Source: Glycine soja | Lineage: Eukaryota > Streptophyta > Magnoliopsida > Fabales > Fabaceae | Reading direction: 5' to 3' | Assembly: GCF_004193775.1 (NCBI RefSeq) | Contig: NC_041019.1 | Span: forward strand, 52,613,928 to 52,677,927 | Length of the DNA: 64,000 nucleotides | Part shown: positions 1 through 12,899 of the stretch, piece after piece | Numbering within the stretch: position 1 is the first letter of the stretch | Layout of the letters: every line of letters begins with the position of its first letter | Position numbers and translations under genes: made by a program | Notes under the pieces: model-generated | The model's input: the letters and a program-made list of their open reading frames with translations, nothing else | Databases searched by the model: none | What the model was told of the DNA's origin: nothing

Positions 1-3000
1 ACACACTGATATTTTTGTTTTATTTTTATCATTTTTGTTTTTTTCTTTATAGTCTAGACAAACACAAGGGTTAAATTTAATAATACTCCTGCAAAGGAAA
101 GAATCTTGATCATTATATGATATCCCTTCACATCTTTGTAATTGGATAATGAACCCAGCTTAAATATATTTTCCATCACAATCCAATTTTTGGAACGGAA
201 AATCCAAACTTTGGGCATTGATCATGCATACATAATTGGGTCTTTTTTTCAACATCAAGCACATATAATCTTCCATGAGCTTTACTATTCTCACACATTT
301 TTTTCTAACTTCACACCCTTATTTTTTTAATTTCTTTTTTAACAAAAATATTATTAACAGAAATAGTATATTTCAACAACATTTATCAAGATACACAATG
401 GATGTCTGATGCACATTTCAACAAATCTTGTGAATCTATATAATAAAAATGTATTTTCATTATATTATTAGGGGATTTATAATTCAGAATGAAAACATAT
501 TTTTGTTAAAAATATTTTTGTCAAAGCAATAAAGAAAAAAACGAGGTATATGAGAATAACAAAATTCATCTACAATGTGCATGGTCCAAGTGTCAGGTGG
601 AGGAGTTTTTAAAGCCAGTATAATCAGCCTATTGCTTCCTATACCACCATAATTTTAAAAATCCCATACTTGTCCTCATGTAGATGGCTAATATACATGA
701 TTTCACTTGACTTATGGATAGACTTTTCCATAACACATCATGCTTCAAAACCTTTTACATAGGCTTTTCCATAACACATCATGCTTCAAAGCCCTTATGG
801 ATAGGCTTTTCCATAACACAAAAAATAAGTTTTTCCATAATTATGTTAACATAATTTTGAATTACACCCATAACACAAAACATAAGTTTTCCTTTGTGAA
901 ATGATTGTTCCAGAATATATTTTTAATTGGCTTATGATAGGCTTTTCCATAACACGAAAAATATTTTTTCCCTTATGAAATATTTATTCCAGAATACGTT
1001 CCAGTAAATGGTGCAAGAAGAGAACAAGAAAAAGGGAAGGTGGAAGAAGAAAAGGAAAATAGCTTGGGCAGTGCATAATTAGAAAACTTAAAGGAGACTA
1101 TGATTGTGGGGTGCTTGGTGTGTTTAAGAGGGTGAGGGATATTTTTGTATGTTCGGGTCTCTATGGGGTGCAGGAAGCAAAACAGAAATAGAGGAAGCAA
1201 CATCCGTACTATAAAGTTACTTCAAATGGCCCAATTGGGGATGGGTCTATCCCTTTATGTAGCCCGTTAAAGAATAATAAAGAATATGGCCTTTCTTTGC
1301 ATTCCCTTTTCTAAATTAAAGCCTCCTCCCTCTGTTTTTATTTTTCCATTTGCTATTTTAATAATATATTTATACATGTGCGTTTCATTTTTGCAGAAAC
1401 TAGATTTCCATGACATGATGAAATTTAATTCTGATAATACTTCTAGAAACTAAATTCTAGAATATGATAAATTTTCAAGAGGCATAAACTTCAAAAGCTT
1501 GGATGGATTCCAAAGACTCTTTGAACATAGAAAGAGAAGCATTAGGGGTGCAGGTCTTCAACAGCTTTCATAAAAAAAAAATTCAAGATTATTTATTACT
1601 TAAATGTATTTTAGTCAAAATCGCGCTTTTATTATATAACAAGAGATTATTTATTTCTTAAGAGTAGAAAGCTGGATTTTATTATATAAAGGGTGGATAA
1701 TCCTGAAATTTTCTCACTTAATCCTTTTAATAATTCCCTTAAGTATTATATGAAAAATATTGAATATTTTAAATTTTAAAATATTAAACATAAATACTGT
1801 TTATTCAAAAAAATAATTCGGAAGATGCTTTAGAAATGTATATCAAAACATTTTTACGAAGTTAATTTTTTCCTTCCACTTTACCAACGTAAAAATCCTT
1901 CCATAGTTTGGTAGTAAAACAGAGAAGTTTAATTTGAGAGAAAACAAAATCTTGTTATCCTTAGCTAAGGGAAAAGTCTTAAATAGATGAGTGTTCAAAA
2001 CTTCCTTGATCATAGCTATTAGAATTATTCCTTGAAAATAAAACTCTTGGAAGTTTCTTTTGGGAGTTTTTGGTCTGTGATACTGATACTGGTATTTCAA
2101 GTTATTTTGAGGGCCAAATATTTTTATTTTAGTCAAATAAATTTATAAACTAGTAAAATAAATTATGTTACCTAAATTTTCATAAAAACATTTAGTGTGT
2201 AGTTACTCCAACAAACAAATTGATGAAACTAATCTTAATATCAGATAATAATGACACTTCACTGATATAGTATAATTTGATTAGTATATAATTTTGTTCT
2301 TTAAGCATGTATCAATGAGAGTTCAATCTTTGATCGTGTGTTTGAAAAAAAAAAAGAGATTAATCTCTTAAATTGATCTTAATATTTGGAGACAATAGTT
2401 CTTAACTTTCCGCCTAAGGATACCCAATCCAAAGAAAATAAAGAAATATCAAATCTAAAAGATTTATCTATATTTATCAAAATTAGTTTACCAACAAAAC
2501 GTATTAACTATAAATCTAATTTTATGTGCGTGTGTTTGGCTGAGAATTGTGTATATATCTGATCTCATGTTAATGAAACATGAGGTTTCATTCAATCTGA
2601 TATGAGATTTTAGGTTCAGAAATAACAGAATTGATGGATCATTCTTGTACTTTAATTAAATTACCTAGGTACATTCAAATTTTCTCCTCTAAAGTCAAAA
2701 ATCCATTTTAAGAAAAAAAAAAGATAATTAATTATGAAATTAGTTGTTAAAGTTATAAGAAAATATGTATATATTAGTAAAATAAATTATTACATTTTAA
2801 TGAACAATTATTATTCTGCCTTTTTTCCCTTCTAAAATACATCTTAGACCAGTCAAATTCTCCTTTCTTTTTTCTGGGTGTGAATAATCTTAACTTCTGT
2901 GCTTTGACTTGAGATAAGAACCAACCCTGCTACAATTTATCACCTAAAAACAAAACTTCTTCAGACAATAAAAAAGAACTCCTAACATTATAGTAGACTA

Positions 3001-3218
3001 ATTTCACATTGATTTATAAGATGTACAACACAATCCAAAAGAGTACAAGGGACTTCTTTTTCCTTGTTAAGCAAGTGTAGTAAATACAGCAAGCAAACCA
3101 AAACTACTAAAAACTTTAGGGGTGCCCATAAGGAAATCTTTTTTTCCTTGTTCTATATTGAAGAAAGATACATACATGTATAGGAATTAACTTTCAAATA
3201 TTATTCTAGCTATGTTGT
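1..3218. other. Gene-free AT-rich intergenic region
   Basis: No open frame here resembles a known protein, and no exon chain could be assembled. The stretch is AT-rich with long A and T runs. The only clear structure is a cluster of short direct repeats between about 716 and 1000, listed separately. The last few hundred bases are probably 3' flanking sequence of the LysM gene on the minus strand. Confidence 0.6.
716..1000. repeat. Cluster of short direct repeats
   Basis: A motif reading TAGGCTTTTCCATAACAC, or one base different, starts near 719, 760, 802 and 938. The first two copies extend about 30 bases, through CATCATGCTTCAAA. Between and after them, blocks reading TGAAAT..TTCCAGAATA recur near 897 and 977. 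This looks like local tandem duplication of a unit followed by decay. No coding potential and no terminal repeats of a transposon were seen. Confidence 0.7.
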
Positions 3219-3548
3219 TTATGAGGGTGTAATCTTGATAACAAGGCCCGGGAAGACATCATCAGGGTCATGGATGTGAGGGTTCTTTTCCACAATAAAG
3301 GGGTCACCACACTTGTCACTGATTGTGTGAAGTGTCTCTCCTTCTCCAACCACATATATTTCATCACATGGCTTGGACAAGACATGGCTGCTTCTCATCA
3401 AGTTCCCTTGATCATCATGAAGGGCAGAACTGTCTCTGAATATGCATAGCAATACAAGAGACACAAGAAGACATGCACAGCACCATGAAGCTGCATCAGC
3501 TAGGGCTTTTGAACTTGATATTGGTGCCCTTTTGGAATTGAAAGCCAT
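3219..3548 (-). CDS. Small LysM-domain protein with N-terminal membrane anchor
   Basis: This is a single-exon gene of 109 residues. I start it at the ATG at 3548-3546; the codon just upstream is GTG. Residues 1-20 are polar, residues about 22-38 (ASWCCACLLVSLVLLCIF) form one hydrophobic segment that could be a signal anchor, and residues about 64-107 are one LysM motif (YVVGEGETLHTISDKC at the start, NPHI and PGLVIKI further on). LysM modules bind N-acetylglucosamine polymers such as chitin or peptidoglycan. Plants carry a family of such short single-LysM proteins, mostly uncharacterised, and there is no kinase domain here. A cysteine pair at 61 and 80 brackets the start of the LysM. The family assignment is firm; the ligand and role are unknown. 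Confidence 0.85.
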   Translation of the reverse strand: MAFNSKRAPISSSKALADAASWCCACLLVSLVLLCIFRDSSALHDDQGNLMRSSHVLSKPCDEIYVVGEGETLHTISDKCGDPFIVEKNPHIHDPDDVFPGLVIKITPS

Positions 3549-3653
3549 CACTTTGAGAGAGTACGTGTGAGAGAGGAAGATTTGGATATGGAGTGAGGGA
3601 GAGTGAGTTGAGGTCGTATAAAAGACACAAAGTGGTGCTATATGAGTTTAACA

Positions 3654-3662
3654 CCTTTTATA
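3654..3662 (-). promoter_or_regulatory. Probable TATA box of the LysM gene
   Basis: On the minus strand this reads TATAAAAGG, about 106 bases upstream of the LysM start codon. The position and sequence fit a plant core promoter with a 5'UTR of roughly 75 bases. The call rests on motif and spacing only. Confidence 0.5.
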
Positions 3663-4824
3663 AGCCAAATTTTCTTCTTACTATACTTCTTTAATTTTTA
3701 TGTATTGTTAAGGTAAAAAGAAATTATACAGTCAACTAATAAAATATTATTGATAATTTTTTTAAAAATAATTATTTAAAAATTAATAAATTTATTATAT
3801 GTGATAATTTATGGTCAGAAAACATGTAATAGAAAACTCTTCAAACTAAAAGTACATGTATAATTTACTTTAATACTTTTTATTTCAATGCAAATAATTA
3901 ACATTGTCAATTAATTAGAAGTTATATTGTTATATATTTTTTAAAATAATTATTATAAAAGTTAATAATTATAATTATATGATAATTTGTGATTGAATAA
4001 TGATATAAAAATTAACACATATAATTGTATAAATTATTTATTCTAATACTTTTTTCTTATTTTTAGATTTTTTTTCCTGTCTAGTACTTTTGTGATTAGT
4101 CTTTTGGATTTGTGGTTTTCGACCCTGGGTTTCGAAAGCCAATAGAATTAAAATAGGTGTGGCCAAATTTCCAATGAAATACTTGAACGTACTGTCCAAC
4201 GGGGTGTCCACAAATTGTTTAGATTTTTGTATGGGCAATGTTTATTAACACCGCATATTTAAATTAATTTTCTTTTGGGTATAATTAATGTATTTGAATA
4301 TGATGAGATTAGAATAGCTATTGTGTGATGAAGACGTCACATTCGAGTCGTGAAATCAATCTCTTACTAATGGAAAATAATACAATACGTTCCATAATAA
4401 ATCTGACCCTTCGCTGAATCTCACCATAAGAAATTACTATTATAGATACTTACAATTTAGTATACTATGATTTTAATTTAATTTTATTCTGTATACTATA
4501 ATAATAATAACAATAATAATAATAAGAAGGTGATTTTAATTTTTCTTACCAATAATTATTTTTCTAAAAAAATGTAATTAATTTTTATTATTTTATTTTA
4601 TTTTTAAATATGTTATACATATATAAATATAAAAATTTTATAATATATTTCATTATAATTTTATTTTTGTTGAGTATATATTATACTTATTCTCAACTTT
4701 ATTTACTTTTTTAAATTAGTTACATTACAACATTTTTCACAGATAAAAAGAGTAATTATGTTTCTTAACTTTAATATAATTATATTTAATGTAATACTAA
4801 ATATTTAAAAAATTCATAATATTA

Positions 4825-4826
<2 letters not shown>

Positions 4827-4870
<44 letters not shown>
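4827..4870. repeat. (AT)n microsatellite
   Basis: An uninterrupted alternating AT tract of about 44 bases. Confidence 0.95.
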
Positions 4871-4877
<7 letters not shown>

Positions 4878-6977
4878 AAAACCCGTGCATTGTAGGAATT
4901 TAAAATCTTATAGTAGAATAATATCTCACCGTTAACATTAAACTTGAGAAAAATTAGAATTAATATATAATATTTCAACGTAAAAGAAAACTGTCAACAA
5001 ATATGATCAAATAAAGGAATTAAGAAAGAGGAACTAAGTTATAATTTATAAATCATTTCTCCACAACTTTCGGTTAAATAAGTTTGTGTTAATTAGTGGA
5101 ACCACAAGATCACTAATCCAAAATCATTATAAGGACAGAGGAACAAACATTGCATTGCTTATTATCTTGAAAACATAATGGAGGGTGACTAGGAGTCTAT
5201 TAGTATTTTGACAAAAGAAATTGTATTTATGTAATATTTTTGTATAATAAAGAGAGCGATAGAATGAAAAGGGGAAGCAAATATAAAATAAGATAATTGA
5301 TGTAGATAAAATAGATGTAAAAAAATAATATTACAAGAGTTTCGTACAACACTTAATGATTACTCAAATCTAACGCATGCTTGATGAAAGATATTATATA
5401 TTAGAACTTGCGCTGTAAATGGTGGAGTGTGTTGACCTGCAAATGTGGTTGTCACCATTTGAGTGCTTTCGATTTTGGTTGAGAAATTTGAGATGCATGC
5501 ATAGTTTTTAATTTGATAGAAAATGGTCAGGACAAACCCTGGTAAAATGTATGCAGAATCTATTGGTACTGATAAAAATATTCGCAAGCACAATGGATAA
5601 TTTGCCTGTAATATTAAAGTTGGATATGTGGTGGATATGTCATCCAAATTTATGCTGATATAAATATTATAGTATCTGGTTTATCCCGTCCATATAATTT
5701 GTCGTGAAAAATAATTATATTTTTTATGATAAATATTCTAAGTTTAGAATTTTTAATAATATCATTATCAAATAATGAAAAGTAATAAATCTTAATTAGA
5801 GTTTTTTTTAAATGATTAGAACTTTAATTTTAATAATTATTATGTTGAATGATAAATTTTATAATTTTATTTATTTATGACTTGAATTTCAATGAACCAA
5901 TATTATGGTTGTTTATTTGTTTGTAATATTATGTATGTATGTTTTTAAGGTCATATTTAAATTATTTAAGAATTAATTTTTTATTATAATTGTAGTAATA
6001 ATTTTAATTATTGAATTATTATTATTAATCTTATATATAAATAAAGTGTGGGTCGGAGATGTGTATACAAGTATATAGATGCTCAAGAGTTACAAGAATG
6101 ATGATTAAAATTATTATTCATGCTGGTATAGGATCAAATATAAATGTTATTTTTAAACTTAAATATGAAGACGAATACCAAACGATCACACAAACGCTTA
6201 TCACTTACTATTAGGTACATTAGAAATTATTAATTTTATTTTGAAATAAAATACTTTGCATAAAGAAATTGTACAATTGGAAATTATTATGAAATTTTTT
6301 AAAAATTGTAAAAAATATGGTTAAATTAGTAGATTTTTTCACTCAATTACTTAAAACCAAATAAATTTAAGTGAAATTAATTTAAAATATAATAAATCGA
6401 TCAGATTTATATATATTTTTGGATTCTAAAATTATTACATTTTTTAATTTTAATCCATATAATTTTTTTTATTAATCTTTAGTCCCTATATTTAATTAAA
6501 AAAATGATGTGGGTTTAATCCTTCTAGAGAACAAAACATATATATGATTTTAGATCATTTCAGGAATTAAAAATTTATTTAAATCAGTTAAATACTTCTT
6601 AAATTCTTAATAGAAACACTGTGTAATATACAAGTTAAACAAACACTATCCAAAAAAAAAAATTGAAAAAACTTATTCCCTTGACATTTTTACATAAATG
6701 ATTCAGTGGGCAAATTGCCTCTGTTAATTTTGCACATATAAAAAAGGATATTTGAAGTGCTTATGATTGTGACATGATCCCATTATAGTTGGCCCACCAA
6801 CCAATGTTTGTCTCTATATGTTTAATGTTTGTGTGTGAAAGACTTGAAGTGGAGCGGTGCCACCCCACAATTAGCAAATCATTCACGTTTCAATTGAATA
6901 CAGTGATATAAGCCAATTTTTGTTTCTAAGTTCCACAAATAAGACAATGGCAATTGTTAAATTCATTTTCCTTATTG

Positions 6978-6985
<8 letters not shown>

Positions 6986-7062
<77 letters not shown>
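6986..7062. repeat. (TA)n microsatellite
   Basis: An uninterrupted alternating TA tract of about 77 bases. An open frame reading through it (alternating Ile-Tyr) is an artefact of the repeat. Confidence 0.95.
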
Positions 7063-7064
<2 letters not shown>

Positions 7065-8514
7065 CTTTTTTTAATAACTTAAATATTACTTTCCTCTTTT
7101 TTTTCATCTGTTTAAATACCTCTTCCTCTAGTTGTTACCTCTTTTTATCTTTCTTACTCTTTAATGACACTTTTATTTTCATCTTTCTTGAACATTTGAC
7201 TCTTTTTTATTTTCTCTAACGTCTTTTCCTCCATTTGGCAATTGAGAGATACGTCTAACAATTGCCTTGTTTTAGTGTTTGAATTTGGGCCCCAATTGAT
7301 CTATGTCCTGGGCTATGTTATTGGAGCAGCACAATCTTGATATCGGCCATATTTTTCATGATGAAGTTTCTAAGAGGAAATTGAGAACCATTTTTTTTTC
7401 TTTGATAGAGATACATCTAGAAGAAAAACAAATCCAAAGTATTAATTATAATGAAAATAAAAATTATTAATTCTAGTTATTAATTTTTTTATTAGTTAAA
7501 AAGTTTGTTTGATTGTTTGATAAATAAATTCTTTTTAGTCATTCCTTACTAACTTGCAAAGTTTTTTAAAATGTTAACTTATAACTTTTTATATTTTCTT
7601 TCATTTTTATTTTCAATATATTTATTCAGTTTCTTCATTATTTTTTTTAAATAAATCATAATTTTATTATTTTTATGACATTTTTCATTTTTTAGATATT
7701 TTAACAATTAATTTTATTAAATATTTATAATTTAATAAATTAATTTTTCAGCTAGTTTCGTCTAGCATATAATAAATTTCACGTTGAATTGTGTACATAA
7801 ATTAAGGAAGAGAGATCTAGAAGAACAACCTGGCTTGAGAAAAAAGCAAACAAATAAAGGAAGGAGAAAAAACTGAAAAGCATGATAATAGAAAAGGAAA
7901 TAAGATGTAATAATGAGAAGTGAAAAGAAGATAGAAGAGAGGAGTATTTTATTTGAACGAGTGAAAAAAAAGGAAAAAAAGAAAAAAATAAAGATAGTTA
8001 AGTAAAATTATTAACAAATGAAAAAGAAAGGGTATTTATTAACAATAAAAAGAATACATTTAACAATTGTCCAACTAAAAGGTCCATAGTGATTGATTTT
8101 TGCAACACCTTCTGACAACACAAATAACACCTGATTTGGAACCTAACTTTGAGGACAGTGAAGTGAACTACAAATCAGATTGTGAATTACACAAGAACAA
8201 CACACATCTGCTGCCTTCAGACGATCAATTATTTAGCAGATTTCAATAGCTTGGATATCAAAATGCTGCAGAAACTCAATTCCTGAAAGATTTAATACTA
8301 TATTAGAGGACCTCATGATAAAGTATAACCCATATAAAGTTTCAACATGTGTAGCAACCCAAAAGAAAGATTTACAATAAAGGGGAAAAAACATTAGAAT
8401 TTTCTTAGAATTACAATGTGAAACCGGAAGAAAATTGTTACAAGTTTAGTTTGTTGATCTATATCCTTATTCCATAAGTGATTAATTGCACTGTAAAGTT
8501 GCACCTAGACATCT

Positions 8515-8999
8515 ACTAGTGCGTTTTTTTTTTTGGAACAGCCAAAGATAATATTATATATATAAGAAACATAGTACCAGAGGTACTACAGAAAGTACAA
8601 GGGATAACATCCCCTAAAACACAGAAATAAAGCCAATAGCCACCAAAAAACAACAAAACCCAGCCCTACAAATCACACATTAGATGAATGACAAAGACAT
8701 ATTTGAGGACCATTGGTGAAAAGGAGCAGTAAAATCCTTTTCCCATCCCCTCAACCAAGACCAAGTGAGAAAAATTGTTCTGTCCACCAATTTAGATATG
8801 TCAAAAGACTGATTGTTAAAAATCATGTCATTTCTAAGATTCCATATGGATCTGGTAGCTGCTATCCATCATATCTTCCTCCTTCTGTTAGAATTCCTCG
8901 ATCCAGCCAATGAACAATGCTGAAGAAAGTTATCCATCGGCTTGTTGTGCAGAACTCTATCTTCCTTCACCCATGAGTTGAATTCCCACTAGTGCGTTT
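8515..8999 (-). mobile_element. 5'-truncated L1-type LINE, 3' end only, with target-site duplication
   Basis: The 12-base sequence ACTAGTGCGTTT occurs at 8515-8526 and again at 8988-8999, bracketing the insert. Directly inside the left copy is a T-run, which is the poly(A) tail of an element lying on the minus strand. Reading the minus strand from about 8985 gives the C-terminal tail of a plant L1 ORF2 protein, with phrases such as EFNSWVKEDRVLHNKPMDNF, RSIWNLRNDMIFNNQ and LTWSWLRGWEKDF, ending at a stop near 8690. One in-frame TGA interrupts it near the middle. Only about 460 bases of an element normally 5-7 kb long remain, so it was inserted dead by incomplete reverse transcription. The perfect duplication suggests a fairly recent event. 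Confidence 0.85.
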
Positions 9000-11179
9000 A
9001 TTTCTTGAGTGTATTATTGAAAGAAAAAAAAAAAACTAACTAATATTTTCTTAGTATTCTAAATTGACACGTAAATTGGGAGGGAAAGTGTAGCAGAATA
9101 ATCTAGATAAGGTGCTGAATACAAACAATCATGACTAACAAGTCTTTTGAGAGTCTGCGAGAGGAGATTTTCTTCCTGCACCAAGCAAATCTCATATACA
9201 TAATTTAATTTTTCTTTAATTTCAATATTGTCTTTACGTAAAATCTATATGAATTGTCAATCCATATAGATCATCCATATAAGTCTTATAGATTGTCAAT
9301 TCGTATAAACTATACTTAAAGATGTTTTCAATTTTTCCCTCTCACTGCTAGGTGTATGAGGAAATTGCAGGAAGAAAATCCCTTTGCGAGAACACCTTTC
9401 GGCCCAACTAATCAGCACAAGCTGTGAAATAATGCCAAATCCGGCATGAAACGAGAGGGAGGAAAAACAAAAGATGAAAAGGAACATTACAACAAATATA
9501 TAAATGAAGCACCGCACTAATTAACTCCCAAATGATCCTATATTTTAACGTTACCATTGCCTGTTTAACTTTGTTAAACTCAAAGAAGCAACACAGTCAA
9601 TGCTGCATGAAATGAATATCCTCAACATGAAATCCATTGAAAACAATGAGGAACTAAATAAAACAGTTAGATATGCATAATATATTTATTTTTATAGAAA
9701 TATACAGAATATATTAAGCAAATAATTCTTAGGTTATAGTTCATCTATGGTTGTCAAATAATATAACTAACTCTTAGTACACTACTCCTTTGAAAATTTT
9801 CCGTGTACTAAAATCCAAATAAACCATTTTAATATCAACAAAATTTATTTGAAGCATACATTGCATGCATATGTTTTCACACATTTAAACTATAATGTAT
9901 CAGCTGTTGAAATAGTCTATTCAAGTTTAATCAACAGAAACACTTAAAAATGAGAATTTTGAATTTATTTTCATGAATATGATATTAGGATGGAGATATT
10001 CATAATATTTATGGTTATCCAAGCCTAGCAACTACATAACCATGGCAGAATGAACCAAAAACCAGTTCAATATATAACACTAAAATATGAATGCCCCAAG
10101 AGAAAAAATACAGATCTTGACAAATTGAAGCAAAGATTTGACTAATAAATCAAAATCATGAAAATAGGAGGGCATCGAATGATTTGTAATTAAGTGGTAA
10201 TATATACCTGACTTATGCAGTCAAGGGAAATATGTGGAGTACCCTTGGATCTTGGGATGACAACAAACACATGCCATTTAATCCTGATTGTCTGGAACAG
10301 AAGAAAACAAAAAAATTATTACAATAGATAAAATATAAGTTCCCTTAGAGTGAGAAATACTAGCTACCAATTGATGTTGCCACCAGAGCCTGATTCAAAT
10401 TTCTGTGAAGATTTTAGTCCAGCAGAACCAAATCTTCCGTTGTACCCAAACTTTATTTACTTCTCTTGGTATAATTTTCCAAAAGGATTTAAATTAGATA
10501 AAATCATTCAAAAGCGGATTTTTGGAAGAATCATTGCTACTAAAATAAAATAAAAAATAGCTTTTTCATAAGCTCTACTGGATTGAGCAAAGATCTCCTC
10601 ATGCTGATAATCATCTGATTAGACACGGTACAACCAAGATGTGGCAATTGCAAATTTTTCAGGTAGTAAAAATACTGCAAAAATATTGTAAAAGAAATAG
10701 GAACCAGATAAGAGAAAAAAAACTTCTGGTACAAAAGGTAGGCAGGACAACCGTGTTAATTTCTACTTTTGCATCATAATACACAATTTAATCAAAAACA
10801 CTAATTCATGGTCAATAACTAAGAACATAAGGCCAAATAAGCAAATTAAAATCACATAGGAGGGCAGAAGGATAATAGTCATGTCAAGAGTCAAGACTCC
10901 AATGGTTAACCAATGGCAAAAACATAAGGTCGAAATAAATTAGACGATATATAAATTAATCAAAACTTCTTCAAGATCAATCAAGCCACTGTGGACTCCA
11001 TTTTTTTTTTACACCAGAAGCAAGCATCTGTTAACCAATAGTTTCAAACAAATCAAGAACAAAACGAAGAATAACTTAAGTTCGCACTAAAGTATCTAAC
11101 CTTGTCAGATCATTTTCCCAGAGTCAAAGCTTCCCATCAACTGTTTCATGAAGAAACTCCATGGTCCTAACAATTCCTA
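9000..11179. other. Intergenic and probable 3' flank of the PPR gene
   Basis: No protein-coding exon was recognised. The left part holds an inverted repeat (about 9150-9400, listed separately). The right part, from about 10.2 kb, is less AT-rich and may include 3'UTR or 3'UTR introns of the PPR gene on the minus strand, which are common in that family. No splice chain could be proven. Confidence 0.45.
9150..9400. repeat. Imperfect inverted repeat, possible MITE remnant
   Basis: The left arm near 9155-9200 holds GATTTTCTTCCTGC and its opposite, GCAGGAAGAAAATC, lies near 9366-9380. The phrase CTCATATAC on the left pairs with GTGTATGAG on the right. Between the arms the sequence repeats ATCCATATA and GATTGTCAATTCGTATA in several orientations, giving nested short palindromes. 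No target-site duplication was found, so the exact ends are unknown. Confidence 0.45.
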
Positions 11180-12757
11180 TTATTTTTCTAGTAGAGCACG
11201 AACCAAGGGATCAAAAGTTACAGCATTAGGAGGGAAACCATCATCCACCATTTCCAAAAGTAAGGCCTCTGCTTCATCTAACAATCCCTCTCTACGGAGC
11301 CCATTGATCATAATGTTATAAGTCCGGATATTTGGACGACAGCCTTTCACAGAAAGAAGTTGAAAAATCTCTTTTGCAGCCTTCATTCTTCCACCTTTAC
11401 AAAGACCATCTATAAGTATGTTGTACGTGCGTATGTTTGGAGAAATCCCCGTGTCAACAATGTGCTGAAACAACGCAAGTGCCTTGTCAAGACACTCACG
11501 TTTGAGATAATCATCTAACAACACGTTGTAAGTTATCAAATCCGGTGCTTGACCACTTGCACGCATTGCCTCAACCAGGTCCCACTCATACAAAACTCTC
11601 CCTGATTTCGACAAACCATCCAGAAGACAATTATAAGTCACAGTATCTGGAACCAAATTCCTCTGATGCATTTCTGTCAACAGCCTCAAGGCCTCATCCA
11701 CCATTTTAATCTTACAATACCCATTAATCAATGTACTATAGCTAATAACATTCGGCAACTTTCCTCTTTCAACCATTCTATCAAACACCTCTTTGGCTTC
11801 ACTCACACAACCCCTCAAACACCAACCATTCATCAAAGCATTGCAACTAACAACATCAGGCTCCAATCCTCTCTTAATCATCAAACCAAACACATTCCTT
11901 GCCTCCGCCACCATCCCCAACTTACACAACGCATCAACCAATATATTGAACGTATAAACATCCGGCCGAACATCCTCTTTCATTACCATCTCATTCAACA
12001 ACCTAACTGCTCCCTGAAACTGACCAGCCCCACAAAAACCATGAATCAAAGAATTGTAAGTGAAAACATCAATACAAATTCCTTTGCCAACCATCTCTGA
12101 ACACAAACCACAAGCCTCAGTCACAAGTCCCTCCTTGCACAAACCATCAACAACCATATTGTACATTATCAAATTAGGCCTAACTCCACCCTTCTCCATT
12201 TTCCTCAACAACTCAATAGCATCCCTTGTTTTGCCCATTTTGCACAACCCATTTATCAAAGTCCCATAACAAACCTCATCAAAGGAGAACCCTTTGGACA
12301 CAGCATGGTCATACAAGTTGAGTGCCTCAAAGGTTCGACCTTTGAGGCACAAACCCTTCATGAGGGTAGTGAGGGTAAAAGGGTCAACCCCAAAACCCCT
12401 TTTGACGATTTTGGCCATGACGGAGAAGGCAAGGCCCATTTGGCCCAAGTGGGTGAGGGAGTTGATGAAGATGCTTAGAGTGACGAGGGAGGGTTTTGGG
12501 GTGCCCTTTGAGTCTAAGTGGGAACAGAGGGAAACCACGGTGGGGTAGTGCTTTGTCTTCATGATTGATGAGAGAAGCTTGTTGAGGGAAACGATGGAGG
12601 GCGGAGGGTGGAGATGGAGCATGCGGTGGAAGGTGGAAACGGCGTCGTCGAAGGTGGGGGTTTTGGGGAGGGTTTTGCGCGGGGAGTGAGAGTAGAAGCG
12701 GGTGAAGAGAAGGAGAAAAAGAAGGGAGGGGAAAAGGGTGGTGGGATTCAGCATCAT
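11180..12757 (-). CDS. P-class pentatricopeptide repeat (PPR) protein, probably organellar
   Basis: An intronless gene of 525 residues, typical for plant PPR genes. The chosen ATG (12757-12755) begins MMLNPTT. The first 30 or so residues are hydrophobic and basic, without acids, as in a mitochondrial or plastid presequence. From about residue 55 to the end, degenerate 35-residue repeats follow one another, about a dozen in all. Recognisable cores include TYNCLLDGLSKSG, TFNILVDALCKLG, TYNILIDGLCKGG and TYNIMINGLRREG. The GLCK-type helices and uniform 35-residue spacing are those of the P class, close to the Rf-like and At1g62-type proteins. No E, DYW or SMR domain follows. Such proteins bind single-stranded organellar RNA and affect its stability, processing or translation. 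The RNA target cannot be read reliably from the sequence by eye. Confidence 0.93.
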   Translation of the reverse strand: MMLNPTTLFPSLLFLLLFTRFYSHSPRKTLPKTPTFDDAVSTFHRMLHLHPPPSIVSLNKLLSSIMKTKHYPTVVSLCSHLDSKGTPKPSLVTLSIFINSLTHLGQMGLAFSVMAKIVKRGFGVDPFTLTTLMKGLCLKGRTFEALNLYDHAVSKGFSFDEVCYGTLINGLCKMGKTRDAIELLRKMEKGGVRPNLIMYNMVVDGLCKEGLVTEACGLCSEMVGKGICIDVFTYNSLIHGFCGAGQFQGAVRLLNEMVMKEDVRPDVYTFNILVDALCKLGMVAEARNVFGLMIKRGLEPDVVSCNALMNGWCLRGCVSEAKEVFDRMVERGKLPNVISYSTLINGYCKIKMVDEALRLLTEMHQRNLVPDTVTYNCLLDGLSKSGRVLYEWDLVEAMRASGQAPDLITYNVLLDDYLKRECLDKALALFQHIVDTGISPNIRTYNILIDGLCKGGRMKAAKEIFQLLSVKGCRPNIRTYNIMINGLRREGLLDEAEALLLEMVDDGFPPNAVTFDPLVRALLEK

Positions 12758-12899
12758 GGTGGAGAAGGAGACACGAGACTCATGGAAATGGGAGTGTGTG
12801 TTGTAAGGAAAAGTCCGAAACAGAACAAAACAGAACAGAGCAGGGTCTGTATTATATCAGTGAGAGTCTTGCTGTGTAAGTAAAAGATCTTCCCGATAA

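Larger units (their letters stand above)
3700..8514. other. Gene-free, very AT-rich intergenic region with microsatellites
   Basis: No exon-like or protein-like frame was found. The stretch holds two long TA microsatellites (4827-4870 and 6986-7062). Many short A/T-rich phrases, such as those at 6420-6560, resemble fragments of decayed interspersed repeats, but no full element with two ends could be defined. Confidence 0.6.

Noticed and set aside
5360..5647. 95-residue minus-strand frame beginning MDDISTTYPTLIL
   Set aside because: Less AT-rich than its surroundings and somewhat protein-like, but I could not match it to any family and found no flanking exons.
6920..7219. 99-residue open frame with an alternating Ile-Tyr stretch
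   Set aside because: The frame is created by the TA microsatellite and has no protein-like content on either side.
8713..8913. 66-residue plus-strand frame
   Set aside because: It is antisense to the L1 ORF2 tail on the minus strand.
11666..12883. Several plus-strand open frames over the PPR gene
   Set aside because: They are antisense shadows of the PPR repeats; the minus frame is continuous and recognisable for 525 residues.
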